In this document: positions 10,728-20,227 of the stretch, in pieces
Position numbering within the stretch: position 1 is the stretch's first letter
How the letters are laid out: each line of letters begins with the position of its first letter
NCBI GenBank assembly: GCA_021234155.1
Contig: JAJEKV010000496.1
Location: forward strand, 62,001-126,000
DNA from: Isoetes taiwanensis
Lineage: Eukaryota; Streptophyta; Lycopodiopsida; Isoetales; Isoetaceae
Length of the DNA: 64,000 nucleotides
Direction of reading: 5' to 3'
Made by a program: the position numbers and the translations under genes
The notes under the pieces: model-generated
Database searches by the model: none
What the model saw: the letters and a program-made list of their open reading frames with translations, nothing else
Told to the model about the DNA's origin: nothing

Positions 10728-11618
10728 AAAATTTTTTGTGATCAACGGCATAAAAATTTATTTATTTTTTGTCTTTTTATGTTTCTCCTTATTGGACTCG
10801 TGTGTAAAGTGAGAGTCATTGTTTTTTTGTTATTGTCACTATCCACCCATGTAAGTCCGATAAGATGGTTATGAGTCTTTGCCTCAGCCTGATAACTAAA
10901 AATACGTGGCCTCGGCTGTATGTTCTCGATTAGATATAGGCCTCGGCCTTATGTGCCAAATATCTGGCCTCGGACGTACAGTCTGTGTTACACATTTTTG
11001 GTTATCAGCCTTGGCGAGACCGATAATTTTACCTTCTGTTACATCCTGCATTGACCATAGACCTTGGCTTGAGAAGTCGAATCTACAACACTACCTATGA
11101 GCAAAGCTTTTACTCAAGATTTTACATTATGAGATTCAAGTTTAAACGTCGTATTTATTCATTATTTTTCCTTTTAGAATCCCTTGTTGCATGTCCTACT
11201 TACTTGCAGACACTTTTTTGGAAATATTGCATTTACATATTCATTCATTGTAGCGGGTTCTGTAGAGATCAAGGAAGTTGAATGTGCCCAAATCCAACCT
11301 CATCCGTAACATAAGGATTTCAGGTAGTCTCTTGCTACAACAAAGAGCTCAATTTTGATTTTAGTACTATGTTTACCATGGGTCAACACTTGCTTGCTCT
11401 TGGATGCCATTGAACTCTTGCAATGCTTCTTTAAATAAAAGGTGCTTATGGATACAGATTTTCTTGCATGTTTAACTTGGGTGCAACTTTAGCAACGAGG
11501 TTTACTTCTTCATATACAAAAGGTGTAGGTTATTTCAATCGGAGTATTGTTTCAGAGCATATTAGCTTGATACAACTCTATTTCCTTCTGATTTATAGAG
11601 TTGTATCGAATAATTAGA
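10728..11618. other. Noncoding stretch
   Basis: No gene is recognised. GGCCTCGG-type words recur at about 10910, 10950 and 10970. Open frames here are short and have no domain. Confidence 0.4.
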
Positions 11619-11784
11619 GAGCTTATTTCCTTATAAGAGTTGCAAGCAAGGGTGAAGAAGGCTGCATTCATATTCTTGATTGGAAGATCTCTGCCATTTA
11701 GGGAGCTTATTTCCTTATAAGAGTTGCAAGCAAGGGTGAAGAAGGCTGCATTCATATTCTTGATTGAAAGATCTCTGCCATCTC
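11619..11784. repeat. Tandem duplication, 2 x 83 bp
   Basis: The units starting near 11619 and 11702 both contain GCTTATTTCCTTATAAGAG followed by TGCAAGCAAGGGTGAAGAAG and a shared end. They are nearly identical. Confidence 0.93.
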
Positions 11785-12061
11785 TGAGAGTAGTTTCAAG
11801 GTAAGATATTGATTTTAAATGTGCAATTGTATGCCATTTCTCTTATTAGTTCAATGCCTAAGACTATCTGTAGCTTAGCTTAAAATATACTTCTTGGTTA
11901 TTTATAGTCCACGGGCTAATGTAGAGGCAAGATTGTCGGACGCCTGCATCCACAAGACTCTCAAGATTCTAAAAGTTGGCTACAATGCAGATGTTAAAGG
12001 GGGTTCCTTCATTTAGAACCTGCACCAGATGTTGCAGCCTTCTAAAGGACCTAATTCTGTA

Positions 12062-12069
12062 CATGTGAT
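12062..12069. repeat. Target-site duplication, left copy (CATGTGAT)
   Basis: CATGTGAT directly precedes the left terminal repeat and is repeated exactly at 16798-16805 after the right terminal repeat. Confidence 0.93.
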
Positions 12070-12082
12070 CAGGGATAGGTTC
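12070..12082 (+). repeat. Left terminal inverted repeat
   Basis: CAGGGATAGGTTC, an exact reverse complement of 16785-16797. Similarity becomes loose further in (TGTACATACAG versus AATACTGTATATG). Confidence 0.92.
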
Positions 12083-12228
12083 TGTACATACAGAATTATT
12101 TTTCTAGACATATAAAATCCAAAAATACATATTTTTAGGTTAAATACATATTTTAAAGTATTTTTTTTGCTCTTAGGCCGGGATTTTTTTGCACTTAAAT
12201 CGAAACTCTAGTTTAAACACGAAAAAAT

Positions 12229-12436
12229 CTTCGCGTAAGCTAAATCAAGGTTTCGCTTACGCGATTTTTTTTTTTTCCCAGAAGTTTAAATAACATTCGG
12301 CTCACGCGAAATTTTTTCGTGTGTTTAAATCGAGTTTCACTTACGCGAAACAATTTTTTGTTCGCGTAAGCGAAACAACGGTTTCGCTTACGCGAAAGGA
12401 TTTTCGCGTAAGCGAAGCCGTTGTTTCACGTACGCA
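12229..12436. repeat. Left subterminal palindrome array
   Basis: At least seven copies of a TTTCGCGTAAGCGAAA-like word or its half occur here: near 12230, 12250, 12335, 12361, 12381, 12402 and 12424, in both orientations. The spacing is tightest at 12361-12416, where three full copies sit almost end to end. Clustered short subterminal motifs in transposons usually bind transposase. Confidence 0.85.
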
Positions 12437-13458
12437 AACTTTTTTTTATATATAATCTGCACCGTTTCGATTCTTTTGCGTAGAAAAATATAATCCTTCT
12501 GCACCCTGCTCCATAACCTGTGCCCTTTTTTGTTTTTTCTTACCTTTTTCTTAGTTTCTAGGCCAAATTTAGTTAGATTTTGTTTGTTTCTTTTTTCTAG
12601 ATCTAGGTAGAGCCCTTGCCTGTTGCCCCCCTCCATCGAGGGGCATGACGATGGCGAGTGTCTTGTTCTATGGATGAAGCTAGACTTATTTTTGTAGATA
12701 ATGCTATAAAAATGACGAAAAAGAACGTAAAAAGGAAAAAAAAAAAGAAGAAAAAAAAGAAATAGAACTTTTGTTGCCTACCCTTTTTATCGACAACAGT
12801 AGTAGTGTTAGAAAGTTGAAGAGAGATTAGTGTTAGTGTTTCTGCAATTCCTTGGCTGAGGTACTGATCCTCGCCTGGTGTGCCACATTGAATTGTGCCA
12901 TGCCGAGGGTGGGTGTCATTGCCGATGTTGAGGATTGCTAGTGTTGACTTTTCATTGAGGTGTATAGCCCTTTCCTGGTGCCGTTGTTGGCTTCGGTCAC
13001 GCGGTTTCGAAAGGTGGGCGATGTACTCTCATGGAAGGTTAGAAGGATATTTTAATAAGATATACCCTAGTTTCTGATGGTGTTGTCGATGAAAGTCCAA
13101 CACTAATATAGGGATTGGCGTATATTTTATTAAGTATCCGAGAGTCTGCCATATGTCAAGTGCAATATATTCAGTTGAGTTTGCCAACCTCTGTGAGGGA
13201 GTTTCCTCATGCAGTCAGTAGCTGAGTCAGATCATAACTTAAACTTATCGAAGAGAATGAGAAAAATGCATTTCTAGGGTGCCTATAACTGTCGAACTTG
13301 AAACTTAGTAGTTTACTTGAATCTTAATAAATTATTTTACGGCTTACGATTTTGACACTCACTAAAGTGGAGTTTTATTTTTTCCCCAGACTCTTAGGTA
13401 TTCTTGCTGCTTTGCTACTGTTGGCATTGTTAGCTACACAGTTTCCTCTAAAACTGCC
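12437..13458. other. Leader region of the transposon cargo
   Basis: No domain is recognised. A purine-rich tract lies at 12715-12765. A polypyrimidine run ending CCCCAG at 13389 looks like a splice acceptor just before the kinase reading frame, so an upstream exon and an intron of a few hundred bases are possible. Confidence 0.35.
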
Positions 13459-15161
13459 ATGAATCCACAAGAGTTAGAAGGGCTTTGGCTAGAAGCAGAG
13501 CCTCACATAAACCCAGAAGAAGGACTTAGGATAGAAGCGGAGCCTCACATGAACCCAGAAGTCGAATCCTGTACTCAGATGCAGAGGAAAAGATCAAGAC
13601 CACAACAACCATGGTCTTCCTTAAGACCCGCTTTAATGAATTGGCTTTGTGAACGAATTTGTGCTGAGAGTTGATTACTATCACAGAGAAGGATGGCTAG
13701 ACTTCCACTCAACTCTCATAAAAGACGTTGAGAGAGCTTTTGGGCCTCGAATGATAGAGCTGGAACCTGGAAAGAGTGATTTTGAAATGTGTGCCTGGAT
13801 AGATGGAAATATATCTCGCCAAACTAGAAATATGATTCATGCGGTAGAAAATTTAACTAGTCATCGTTTGAGAGAGGCTCTAAAAGATAAGGTTGTTGCA
13901 TGGAATACAGCTTGGATTAATCGAAAGCTTAAAAAGGAAACCTATCAACCCCCCCATCTGGTTAAGAAAGTGTTGGCACAAACTATTAGAGCCAAACATC
14001 CTGATGAGACTGTTAAAGAGTGGGAAAAAAGAAAAAGGGCAGATGCTAAGACTATATGGTTTGCAATGGTAGATTCCTCTCAGATAATAAAAAAGACTAG
14101 AATTGGTTCAGGAACATATGGAACGATGTACAAATGCAATATCTTGGGTTCTAGTTTTCTTAAAGACGAACCTTATTGTGTAAAATTTCAGAATGAAGAT
14201 GTGCGGTTAGGTACTGCGAGGCCCGATGTGATAGTAAAGGCCATGATGAAAAATATGAGTGAGTCGCAAATGCAGACATGGCTCTATTATACGCTGCATT
14301 GGCCATACAACTGGATTGGAAAGAACAAGGTTGATATTTCCTTATTGGAATGAGGTTTCTTGTGCATCTATTTTTGTACATCATGGAGATAATGAGTTCG
14401 CGAGGCTGCATTTAAAAGATTAGGGTATAAGCCTAATGTAGAGGTCGATGTCTTTAAGCTTGAGCAACGGAGGAAGCAAGAGTTATATGTTGCTCGAAGA
14501 GTGGGTGATCTAACAATGTTGTTTTTAAGCGGCTTGCTTAAGCTTCATAAAGAGCATCATTTTACACATGGACTTGCACCCGGGCAATGTCCTACTTCAT
14601 TTTGACTTTGGAAAAGAGAAAAGATGCACGGACCCCCAGGCTGTTTATATTGGTATCTGTGATTGGGGAGAAGAAAGGCTAATAGGTGAGCCAGTGGAAG
14701 TGAAACGGTGGGTATACAAAGGCATGGATGGTGCTGGAAAAAAGGCCATTGAGAATGAAAGACTTGCCTATCCGTACATGCATGATGATTTGTATTGGGG
14801 TCCCAAAAGTGATGGAACTAAGATAGTGGCTGCAAGGCTCGACTTCGACCTCTTAGGGGCAACCTACTTTATCTATTACCTTGCTGATTGTGCACGCAAG
14901 CATTCTTTCTTGGAGGCTATGGGTACTATTGAACAAAGCTAGAGGGTTCAAAGCATGTGCGATTATTTGAAGCACTGTGTCGAATCCCCAATAAGAGACA
15001 AGGCACGCAAGTTTGATCTGAACCAGCTACTGAACACCATGCAGAGCACTTGGAATTGCTCTCCAACACATTGCACAAGATCCCAAATGGAATCAAATTG
15101 GATTCCTCAAGTCGATTTAGGTGCGGACGATGTTGACCAAGCTGGACCAAGTCAAGCTTAG
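13459..15161 (+). pseudogene. Decayed protein kinase gene inside the hAT-like element
   Basis: Pieces of a Ser/Thr-type protein kinase fold occur in order in shifting frames. A Glu/Pro-rich N-terminus starts with ATG at 13459. A helical region of unknown family spans 13660-14080. A glycine-rich loop (IGSGTYGTMYK) lies at about 14101-14136, the VAIK-type lysine (CVKFQ) near 14179, and the catalytic loop HMDLHPGNVLL at 14565-14597. The metal-binding motif is CDWG (DFG variant) near 14656. The C-lobe continues to about 14939. Breaks are a frame change at 13640-13665, two changes between 14335 and 14410, one near 14555, and an in-frame TAG at 14940-14942 after which the same frame stays open to the TAG at 15159. 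All key catalytic residues remain readable, so decay appears recent. It could be a captured host kinase or a long-standing transposon gene; the N-terminal domain is unfamiliar. Confidence 0.75.
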
Positions 15162-15412
15162 CGTGCCATTTATGAGCTCTCTTGTATGCTATCTTAAAAG
15201 TAAAAAAAAAAAAAAATTGATTAAACAATTGCTTTAGGCACACATTTAATAAAACATCCTTGGCATTTTATGTATTTATTTTCATTGCACTTGATTTCTT
15301 TTGTAATTTATAAGTCATATTGAGTTGTTTTTTATTTTGGGCAGTTAACATAAAGCATATCCACAAGAAATTGAACAAACAACCTACTTACAAACCGTGC
15401 CAAACAAAAAGT
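15162..15412. other. Spacer between the two transposon genes
   Basis: AT-rich. It includes a polypyrimidine tract ending GGGCAG at 15344 that resembles a splice acceptor upstream of the second gene. The stretch may be an intron or an intergenic spacer. Confidence 0.35.
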
Positions 15413-16443
15413 ATGTCTCAACAACCGAGTACGTCTCATCAGCAAGATACTATTTCTCGTCAGCAAAGAGAAGGGGTTGATGAAACTGGGTAGGGGGGAA
15501 ACTTCTCCTTCCCTTCCTCTATGAGAACTTCAGACGGCTTTGTGTTCCCTTCTCTATCTACATTATCAGAGGTTAGGGCACACAACAGTTGCAGAGAGCA
15601 GAAGAACATGCTAGAACAAATGAAGCGCGTGCAAAGGAGTTGGTGAGACTGAGGGCAATGGCGGAAATGGCCAAGAAAGAAGGTGTTACAATTACAGAGG
15701 TTCATGGAGTTGCATGTGACATGGGCCCAGGTTGCTGCCCGCAAGGGGCGGATTACGAGGATGTGGAGGCTAATTTAGACATCAAACAGTTTGACGCCGA
15801 TTGGCCAAGCAGGAGAGCAGGGAAGTATAAAGCATACGACTGCAAGGTCCCTAAAGTCCGAGATAAAGCTTTAGAGAAATGTGTCCAAGTGAAAGGAACT
15901 ATGATAAAAAATCATGAATTCAGCAAGACATTTGCCAAGCAAGTGTATTATGAGATTGTAAAGGGGGAGCCTGTAAATTATGCTAGCAGAAAATGGAAGC
16001 AAGGAAGCAGTAATAGCAGCAGCAAAAGAGTTAAGCAGACGAACGATTCTGAAAGCGCCTTGGGCGATGAACCTGTAACTATAACTTACTTGCTCGCAGA
16101 TGCTATAAAACTTTTAGAAGTGGCGGGGGTTGCGGTAGCAGGTGCAGTGACCGAAGAGGCAGATCTCAAGGCTTAGTTAGAAAATGAAAGAAGTCGTAAT
16201 CTTACTCTGTCAGAGGAGAACTTGCGCTTAAAAGACCGTGCGAATGCTCATGACAAGATGGCTGCAGAATTAGCAGACGCGAAGAATCAGCTTGCAACTT
16301 TGGATAGGGAAAACACAGTGTTGAGGGTAGATAATGAGCATATGCGCGGTTTGACCAGAGCCTTAGATTCTGATCCCCTTAGAGTCTCGAAGGAGCAGGG
16401 TATTGCATACCTCCCTCCCGAATACCTATATGAGAGCCAATAG
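15413..16443 (+). pseudogene. Decayed coiled-coil protein gene of unknown family in the hAT-like element
   Basis: ATG at 15413 opens a Gln/Ser-rich start (MSQQPSTSHQQ), interrupted by TAG at 15491-15493 but continuing in frame to about 15575. A one-frame shift near 15578 then leads into a long frame. That frame has an Ala/Glu/Arg-rich helix (QRAEEHARTNEARAKELVRL), a basic central part with Cys residues (CDMGPGCC) and aromatic/basic text around WPSRRAGKYKAYDCKV. Another TAG at 16174-16176 interrupts a clear heptad-type coiled coil that continues in the same frame (ENLRLKDRA, LDRENTVLRVDNEH) to the TAG ending at 16443. Total length would be about 340 residues. No transposase or nuclease motif is recognised. 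Its pairing with the kinase in one transposon suggests it is element-encoded, but its function is unknown. Confidence 0.6.
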
Positions 16444-16612
16444 GAGGATGTAAAGAATGGGGACTATAGATATTGTCAAAGTTGTGGGGACAATTTGACT
16501 CAAGTTGGTTTGGTATGCCTTGGGATGTGCACATTGTCTGCATTTGACGTGTTTGTTGGATTGGATGATGGGCAGTAGGTTCTATCTAGCGGAGGATGGA
16601 TATATTATACAT

Positions 16613-16684
16613 TTTCACGTAAGCGAAACACGCGAAGCTTAAAAATTTTCGCGTAAGCGAAACAGTTATTTTGCTTACGCAAAA
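16613..16684. repeat. Right subterminal palindrome array
   Basis: Three copies of the TTTCGCGTAAGCGAAA-type word (near 16613, 16647 and 16670) mirror the array near the left end. Confidence 0.85.
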
Positions 16685-16784
16685 ATTTCTCGGTGCCGAA
16701 AATGTTTTTTGACGTATATTATACTTCAAATTTCTGCCGTATCTTTCGAATAATATGTATTGCATATAAAACATATACAGTATT

Positions 16785-16797
16785 GAACCTATCCCTG
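16785..16797 (-). repeat. Right terminal inverted repeat
   Basis: GAACCTATCCCTG, the exact reverse complement of the left terminus at 12070-12082. Confidence 0.92.
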
Positions 16798-16805
16798 CAT
16801 GTGAT
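16798..16805. repeat. Target-site duplication, right copy (CATGTGAT)
   Basis: Exact copy of 12062-12069, immediately outside the right terminal repeat. Confidence 0.93.
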
Positions 16806-16907
16806 GCTTTAAGGTAAATGATGTGTTAGTTATTTGAATTCTTGACTGGACAGCCTTGCCTTTGCAGGCTTTCTTTCCAAGCCCCTTGCAGATTTCCTTA
16901 ATTCTTC

Positions 16908-17698
16908 ACAGGCCGTGTTGTTAACGCAGGGCCCCCAGCGGCTGAAGAGGGTATGGCACGAGCACCGTAAGGGATGGTTTAGGAGATGGTCTATGGATTA
17001 CCAACAGATGGTGGCACTGGCAGATTCTGATGCGTAGAATGGGCAATTGGATGCGGGCTATGCTGCCACCCTGTGGGATGCCTCTACTCTTGCAAAGCCC
17101 AAGACAGAGCACTATCACGCTCAGATTAATCCCGGCCTTGAGCATGGACCCCATCGGTACTTGAAAGCACACATCTCTGTGAAGAAACGGAGAGCTATTG
17201 CTGCCATAAGGGGCGGGTTCCCATTACCTCGGAATTGAAACAGTATTTGGGGGTGAATGGGCGGGCACCGGGATCCCGGGGAGGAGAGGATATGTCAGTG
17301 TTGTGAGATGCACGTGATAGAGGATGAGCACCATGCCCTCCAGCGGTGCCCAGCATATGCCCATGTCCGAGCAGTGCACACTGATCTTAGATGCTCTGAC
17401 ACACCGCTACATCAGTTACTCGCATCACCTATGGTAGCCGACCGGGAGCTTACATCCCGCATATTTTACCGTCGGACTTGCTCTTCTTGGGCATGGTATT
17501 TGAGAGCCTACTGTTAGGGTTTTTCCTCCCAAGTGGAGGTTTTTTCATCCCGATAGTAGGGTTCTACTGTACAGTTACATTGTTTGTTTTTGGTGTTGGG
17601 GTTTTTGGCTTTTTTTGCCTGTTCTCTGCATGTACCGTCTCATAGGCCTCTGGCCTCCGTGGACGTTAAAATAAACTTCCTTCCTTCCTTCCTTCCTT
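16908..17698 (+). mobile_element. 5'-truncated LINE (non-LTR retrotransposon) 3' end
   Basis: About 790 bases with a decayed C-terminal LINE polyprotein segment, a ~170 bp 3' untranslated tail and a terminal (CTTC)n run at about 17677-17698. The left border is where similarity to the uninterrupted copy at 18515 stops (after CCTTAATTCTTC). The right border is where it resumes (CTCCTACAT). 5' truncation and a short repeat tail are typical products of target-primed reverse transcription. Confidence 0.8.
16917..17517 (+). pseudogene. LINE reverse-transcriptase C-terminal fragment
   Basis: The frame encodes the region after the reverse transcriptase, ending in the zinc-binding module of plant LINEs. 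The signature is ICQCCEM, then EDEHHALQRCPAY, i.e. Cys-x2-Cys, His and Cys, in codons around 17290-17360. Upstream text (HEHRKGWFRRW, YHAQINPGLEHGPHRYL) fits the same family. An in-frame TAG at 17035-17037 and stops near 17236 and 17254 show it is dead. Confidence 0.75.
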
Positions 17699-17850
17699 AT
17701 GTAGCATTCTCCTACATGGTATAACATCATCATAAGTGTCTAGCATGAGGCCATAGTAGAAGAGGCTTGCAAATTTGTTGTACTTGGTTTTATGGCATGC
17801 TAGAAAACTTTTCAAATAAAGCACATGATACACCAGTATTAATTGTTTCA
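17699..17850. repeat. Right half of host repeat copy A, split by the LINE
   Basis: Similar to 18545-18700 (CTCCTACATGGTATAA, GCAAATTTGTTGTACTT). With 16857-16907 it forms the copy that the LINE interrupts. Confidence 0.75.
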
Positions 17851-17926
17851 TCCTTAATGTTCATCTAGATAAATTGCAGGCAAGGTAGAAGCAAAATGGT
17901 TAGACTTGGAGAATGCTTCTTTCTCC

Positions 17927-18330
17927 TGACTGAGCCACCATTACTGGCACACTATCTTCTTGATGAAAGGCTAAAGAAGTTACCAAGTGCATTCGCTAGT
18001 TCCATTATTTTGTGCAAGTAACATATATGCTCAAAGTACTTTACTTTCGATTTATGAGCATTTAAGAGTGGATGCCCATAAAATGGTTCTGACTGAGCTA
18101 CCATTATAGACACGCTATCTTTTTGATGAAAGACTAATCGAGTTACTAAGTGCATTTGCCAGTTCCACTATTTCGTGAACTAACATGTATGCAGTACTTT
18201 ACTTTCCCATTTATGACATTAAGGAAGGAAGGAAGGAAGGAAGTAAGGAAGGAAGGAAGGTGTATTTTTACGTCGTAGCACTAGCCAGCATCCCTTAGGA
18301 CATACGATGGCACATGGCAGAGGATGCCCA
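17927..18330. repeat. Diverged tandem repeat of about 162 bp, third copy partial
   Basis: CTGACTGAGC(C/T)ACCATTA occurs at 17927 and 18089. A third copy starts at GATGCCCATAGAATGGTTCT after an insertion at 18221-18320. Confidence 0.75.
18221..18320 (-). mobile_element. Very short LINE 3' stub in reverse orientation
   Basis: It begins on the plus strand with (AAGG)n followed by TGTATTTTTACGTC. This is the reverse complement of the other LINE's tail (GACGTTAAAATAAA, then (CTTC)n). About 60 bases of diverged 3' untranslated sequence follow. It splits the third unit of the 162 bp tandem repeat between GACATT and AGGATGCCC, which defines both edges. Confidence 0.65.
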
Positions 18331-18514
18331 TAGAATGGTTCTGGTTAATGATTGCAAATGTTGTGCACAATATTCCTGAACGACTAGTAGTGTCATTGGT
18401 CTTAGCATCCCGAAGTGTTCACATGCAACCAATGTTTTTGCACACATTTATGTTTACGTCTCATGCAAGCAACTATATTCTCTACATGTTATGGTTATGT
18501 CTCCAATCTGGCCT

Positions 18515-18700
18515 TGGCAGACGTCCTTTCCAATCCCCTGCAAATTTCCTTAATTCTTCTACTTCTGCAAGATTCCCCTACATGATATAAACATCACTGT
18601 ACATGCTTGACATGAGGCCACAAGTAGAAGATCCTTGCAAATTTGTTGTACTTTGGTTTTATAATATGCTATAAAAAATTCCCAAATAAAGCACGCTATC
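18515..18700. repeat. Uninterrupted host repeat copy B (empty site for the LINE)
   Basis: Contains CCTTAATTCTTCTACTTCTG and CCCCTACATGATATAA in one piece. The corresponding parts of copy A lie at 16857-16907 and 17699-17850, on either side of the LINE. Confidence 0.75.
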
Positions 18701-19870
18701 ACCACCATTTAGTACATTGCCTCAAGCCTTATAGTATTTCACAAACTTCCTTATACAGTATATCAAAATTTGTACAAGAATATCCCACAAACAAGGATTG
18801 CTATGCACGGTCTAGATCAAGGAATATTGAGTAAATATGCCCATCTGACAGCTCTCGATGCCCAGAGTCACCCCCCGTGTGAATATGCACCCAAACCAGA
18901 AGGGGTTTCAGGGGTTGGATGTAATGGTTTGTATTAATTCAAAAAAGATTTTGGCCCCTTCGGGGCCTAGGAAAAGGTGATGTACAAATTAGAGAAAAGG
19001 ATTTAGATAAATACACAAAAATAGCCATGAAAATACCAGAATAAGCAAAGAAACAAAATAACTTGTAAAAAAAAACAATGAAATACAGGAAAGAAACAAT
19101 AAGCAATATATAAGAAAGATATCCTGAGCAATAAAAAATAGTTTTGCAAGTTTGACATTGAAGTTTTACACGACCCATATTTAAGGGTTAAATCATAATA
19201 GGTCTGGTTCATACGTAGTTTCCAAATTCAGAAATATAGCATTTGAATATCAATGTCAAAATATAACGTTTAAGAGAACTATTGGCATTAAAAACCACCA
19301 CAGTTTACAAGCTTGATACAAGAGACATCATTGACCAATTAAACTTCCCATTGCAAAAATCTCCTTTGTATACCAAGCCCTTGCAAACTGCATGGATGGG
19401 AAAGAGTACCATGTGTCATGCAGAAGCCAGCCATTGATTTCCATCAAATAAATTTTAAAATTTTAACAAAGCAAACAAACAGTTTTAAACAAACAAGCTT
19501 TATTCAGCACTGCACCTGCTAAATCTGATCACTTCAGCACTGCATATGCCAAACCTGATCACTCTAAGATATTTGAATGTGATAAGCATCTTAGATGGAC
19601 TTACAGAATCTGTAGAGATTATAATAAAGAGGTGAGAATTGAAGGCTGCTTCAGGTATCATGCCATGGACCTGCATATATTTTATAATCCTTCATTCTTG
19701 GTTAGAAACTACAAAGCACTGAGATGTACACAAAGCATAAAATAAAATAAATATTGTAATAGTACAGTTCGCTACAAGCCCATAGAAGCAGAGGCGTGAG
19801 CAAGAAAATTGCAATGACAATTAGGAGGCCATAGAAGTAGGAAACTGAGAGCAAGACTGCATGTCGGCAG
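18701..19870. other. AT-rich noncoding stretch
   Basis: No gene is recognised. A perfect hairpin GGCCCC-TTC-GGGGCC lies at about 18953-18967 and may belong to the 3' end of an old minus-strand retroposon. Confidence 0.4.
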
Positions 19871-20227
19871 TGGTAACCATGGAGGCCAAAATGCACGACC
19901 CCAATTATGGGACTGAATTACAAACAAAACTATCTGATTCCATATATTTTCAAAAAGCTTACTGCAGGACTTTCTAATGCATCAAAAATCGCTCAAAACG
20001 AATACCCGAGATGGGAGATATTTGAGATTGAAGCAACACCAAAACTGATGGTAACCATGGAGGCCGAAATATATGATCCCAATTCTGGAACTGAAATAGA
20101 GAGAAAATTACCTGACACCATACCATTGGAAAGCTTACTGCAAGGGCTTTCCAAAGCACCAAAAATTGCTCGAAACGGACACCCGAGGAGGGAGATATCT
20201 AAAATTGAAGCAGCGCCAAAACCCTAG
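19871..20227. repeat. Diverged tandem duplication, 2 x about 177 bp
   Basis: GGTAACCATGGAGGCC starts both units (near 19871 and 20048). Both run through CTTACTGCA(A/G)G, CAAAAAT(C/T)GCTC and CACCCGAG to GAAGCA(G/A)C(G/A)CCAAAA. A 106-codon frame from ATG 19907 spans both units, but reading frames are not conserved between them, so I treat this as a noncoding repeat. Confidence 0.8.

Larger units (their letters stand above)
12070..16797 (+). mobile_element. hAT-like DNA transposon carrying a kinase gene (4728 bp)
   Basis: The ends are perfect 13 bp terminal inverted repeats, CAGGGATAGGTTC at 12070-12082 and its complement at 16785-16797. An exact 8 bp direct repeat CATGTGAT flanks them. An 8 bp duplication with CAGGG-type termini is the usual signature of the hAT superfamily. 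Inside both ends lie arrays of the palindromic word TTTCGCGTAAGCGAAA, as expected of subterminal transposase-binding sites. The cargo is two decayed plus-strand genes, a protein kinase (13459-15161) and a coiled-coil protein (15413-16443). I recognise no hAT transposase (no BED finger or hATC region), so it is non-autonomous, or the transposase is unfamiliar. Both genes are broken by frameshifts and stops. Confidence 0.88.

Noticed and set aside
10275-10812. Overlapping open frames on both strands of 85-158 codons
   Set aside because: They arise from inverted and direct repeats of GC-rich text; no coding signature.
12388-12636. Basic minus-strand open frame at the left end of the hAT-like element
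   Set aside because: It is produced by the palindromic subterminal array and a T-rich tract; composition only.
18953-18967. Terminator-like hairpin GGCCCC-TTC-GGGGCC
   Set aside because: Bacterial-style terminators do not apply in a plant nucleus; more likely a retroposon 3' hairpin or chance.
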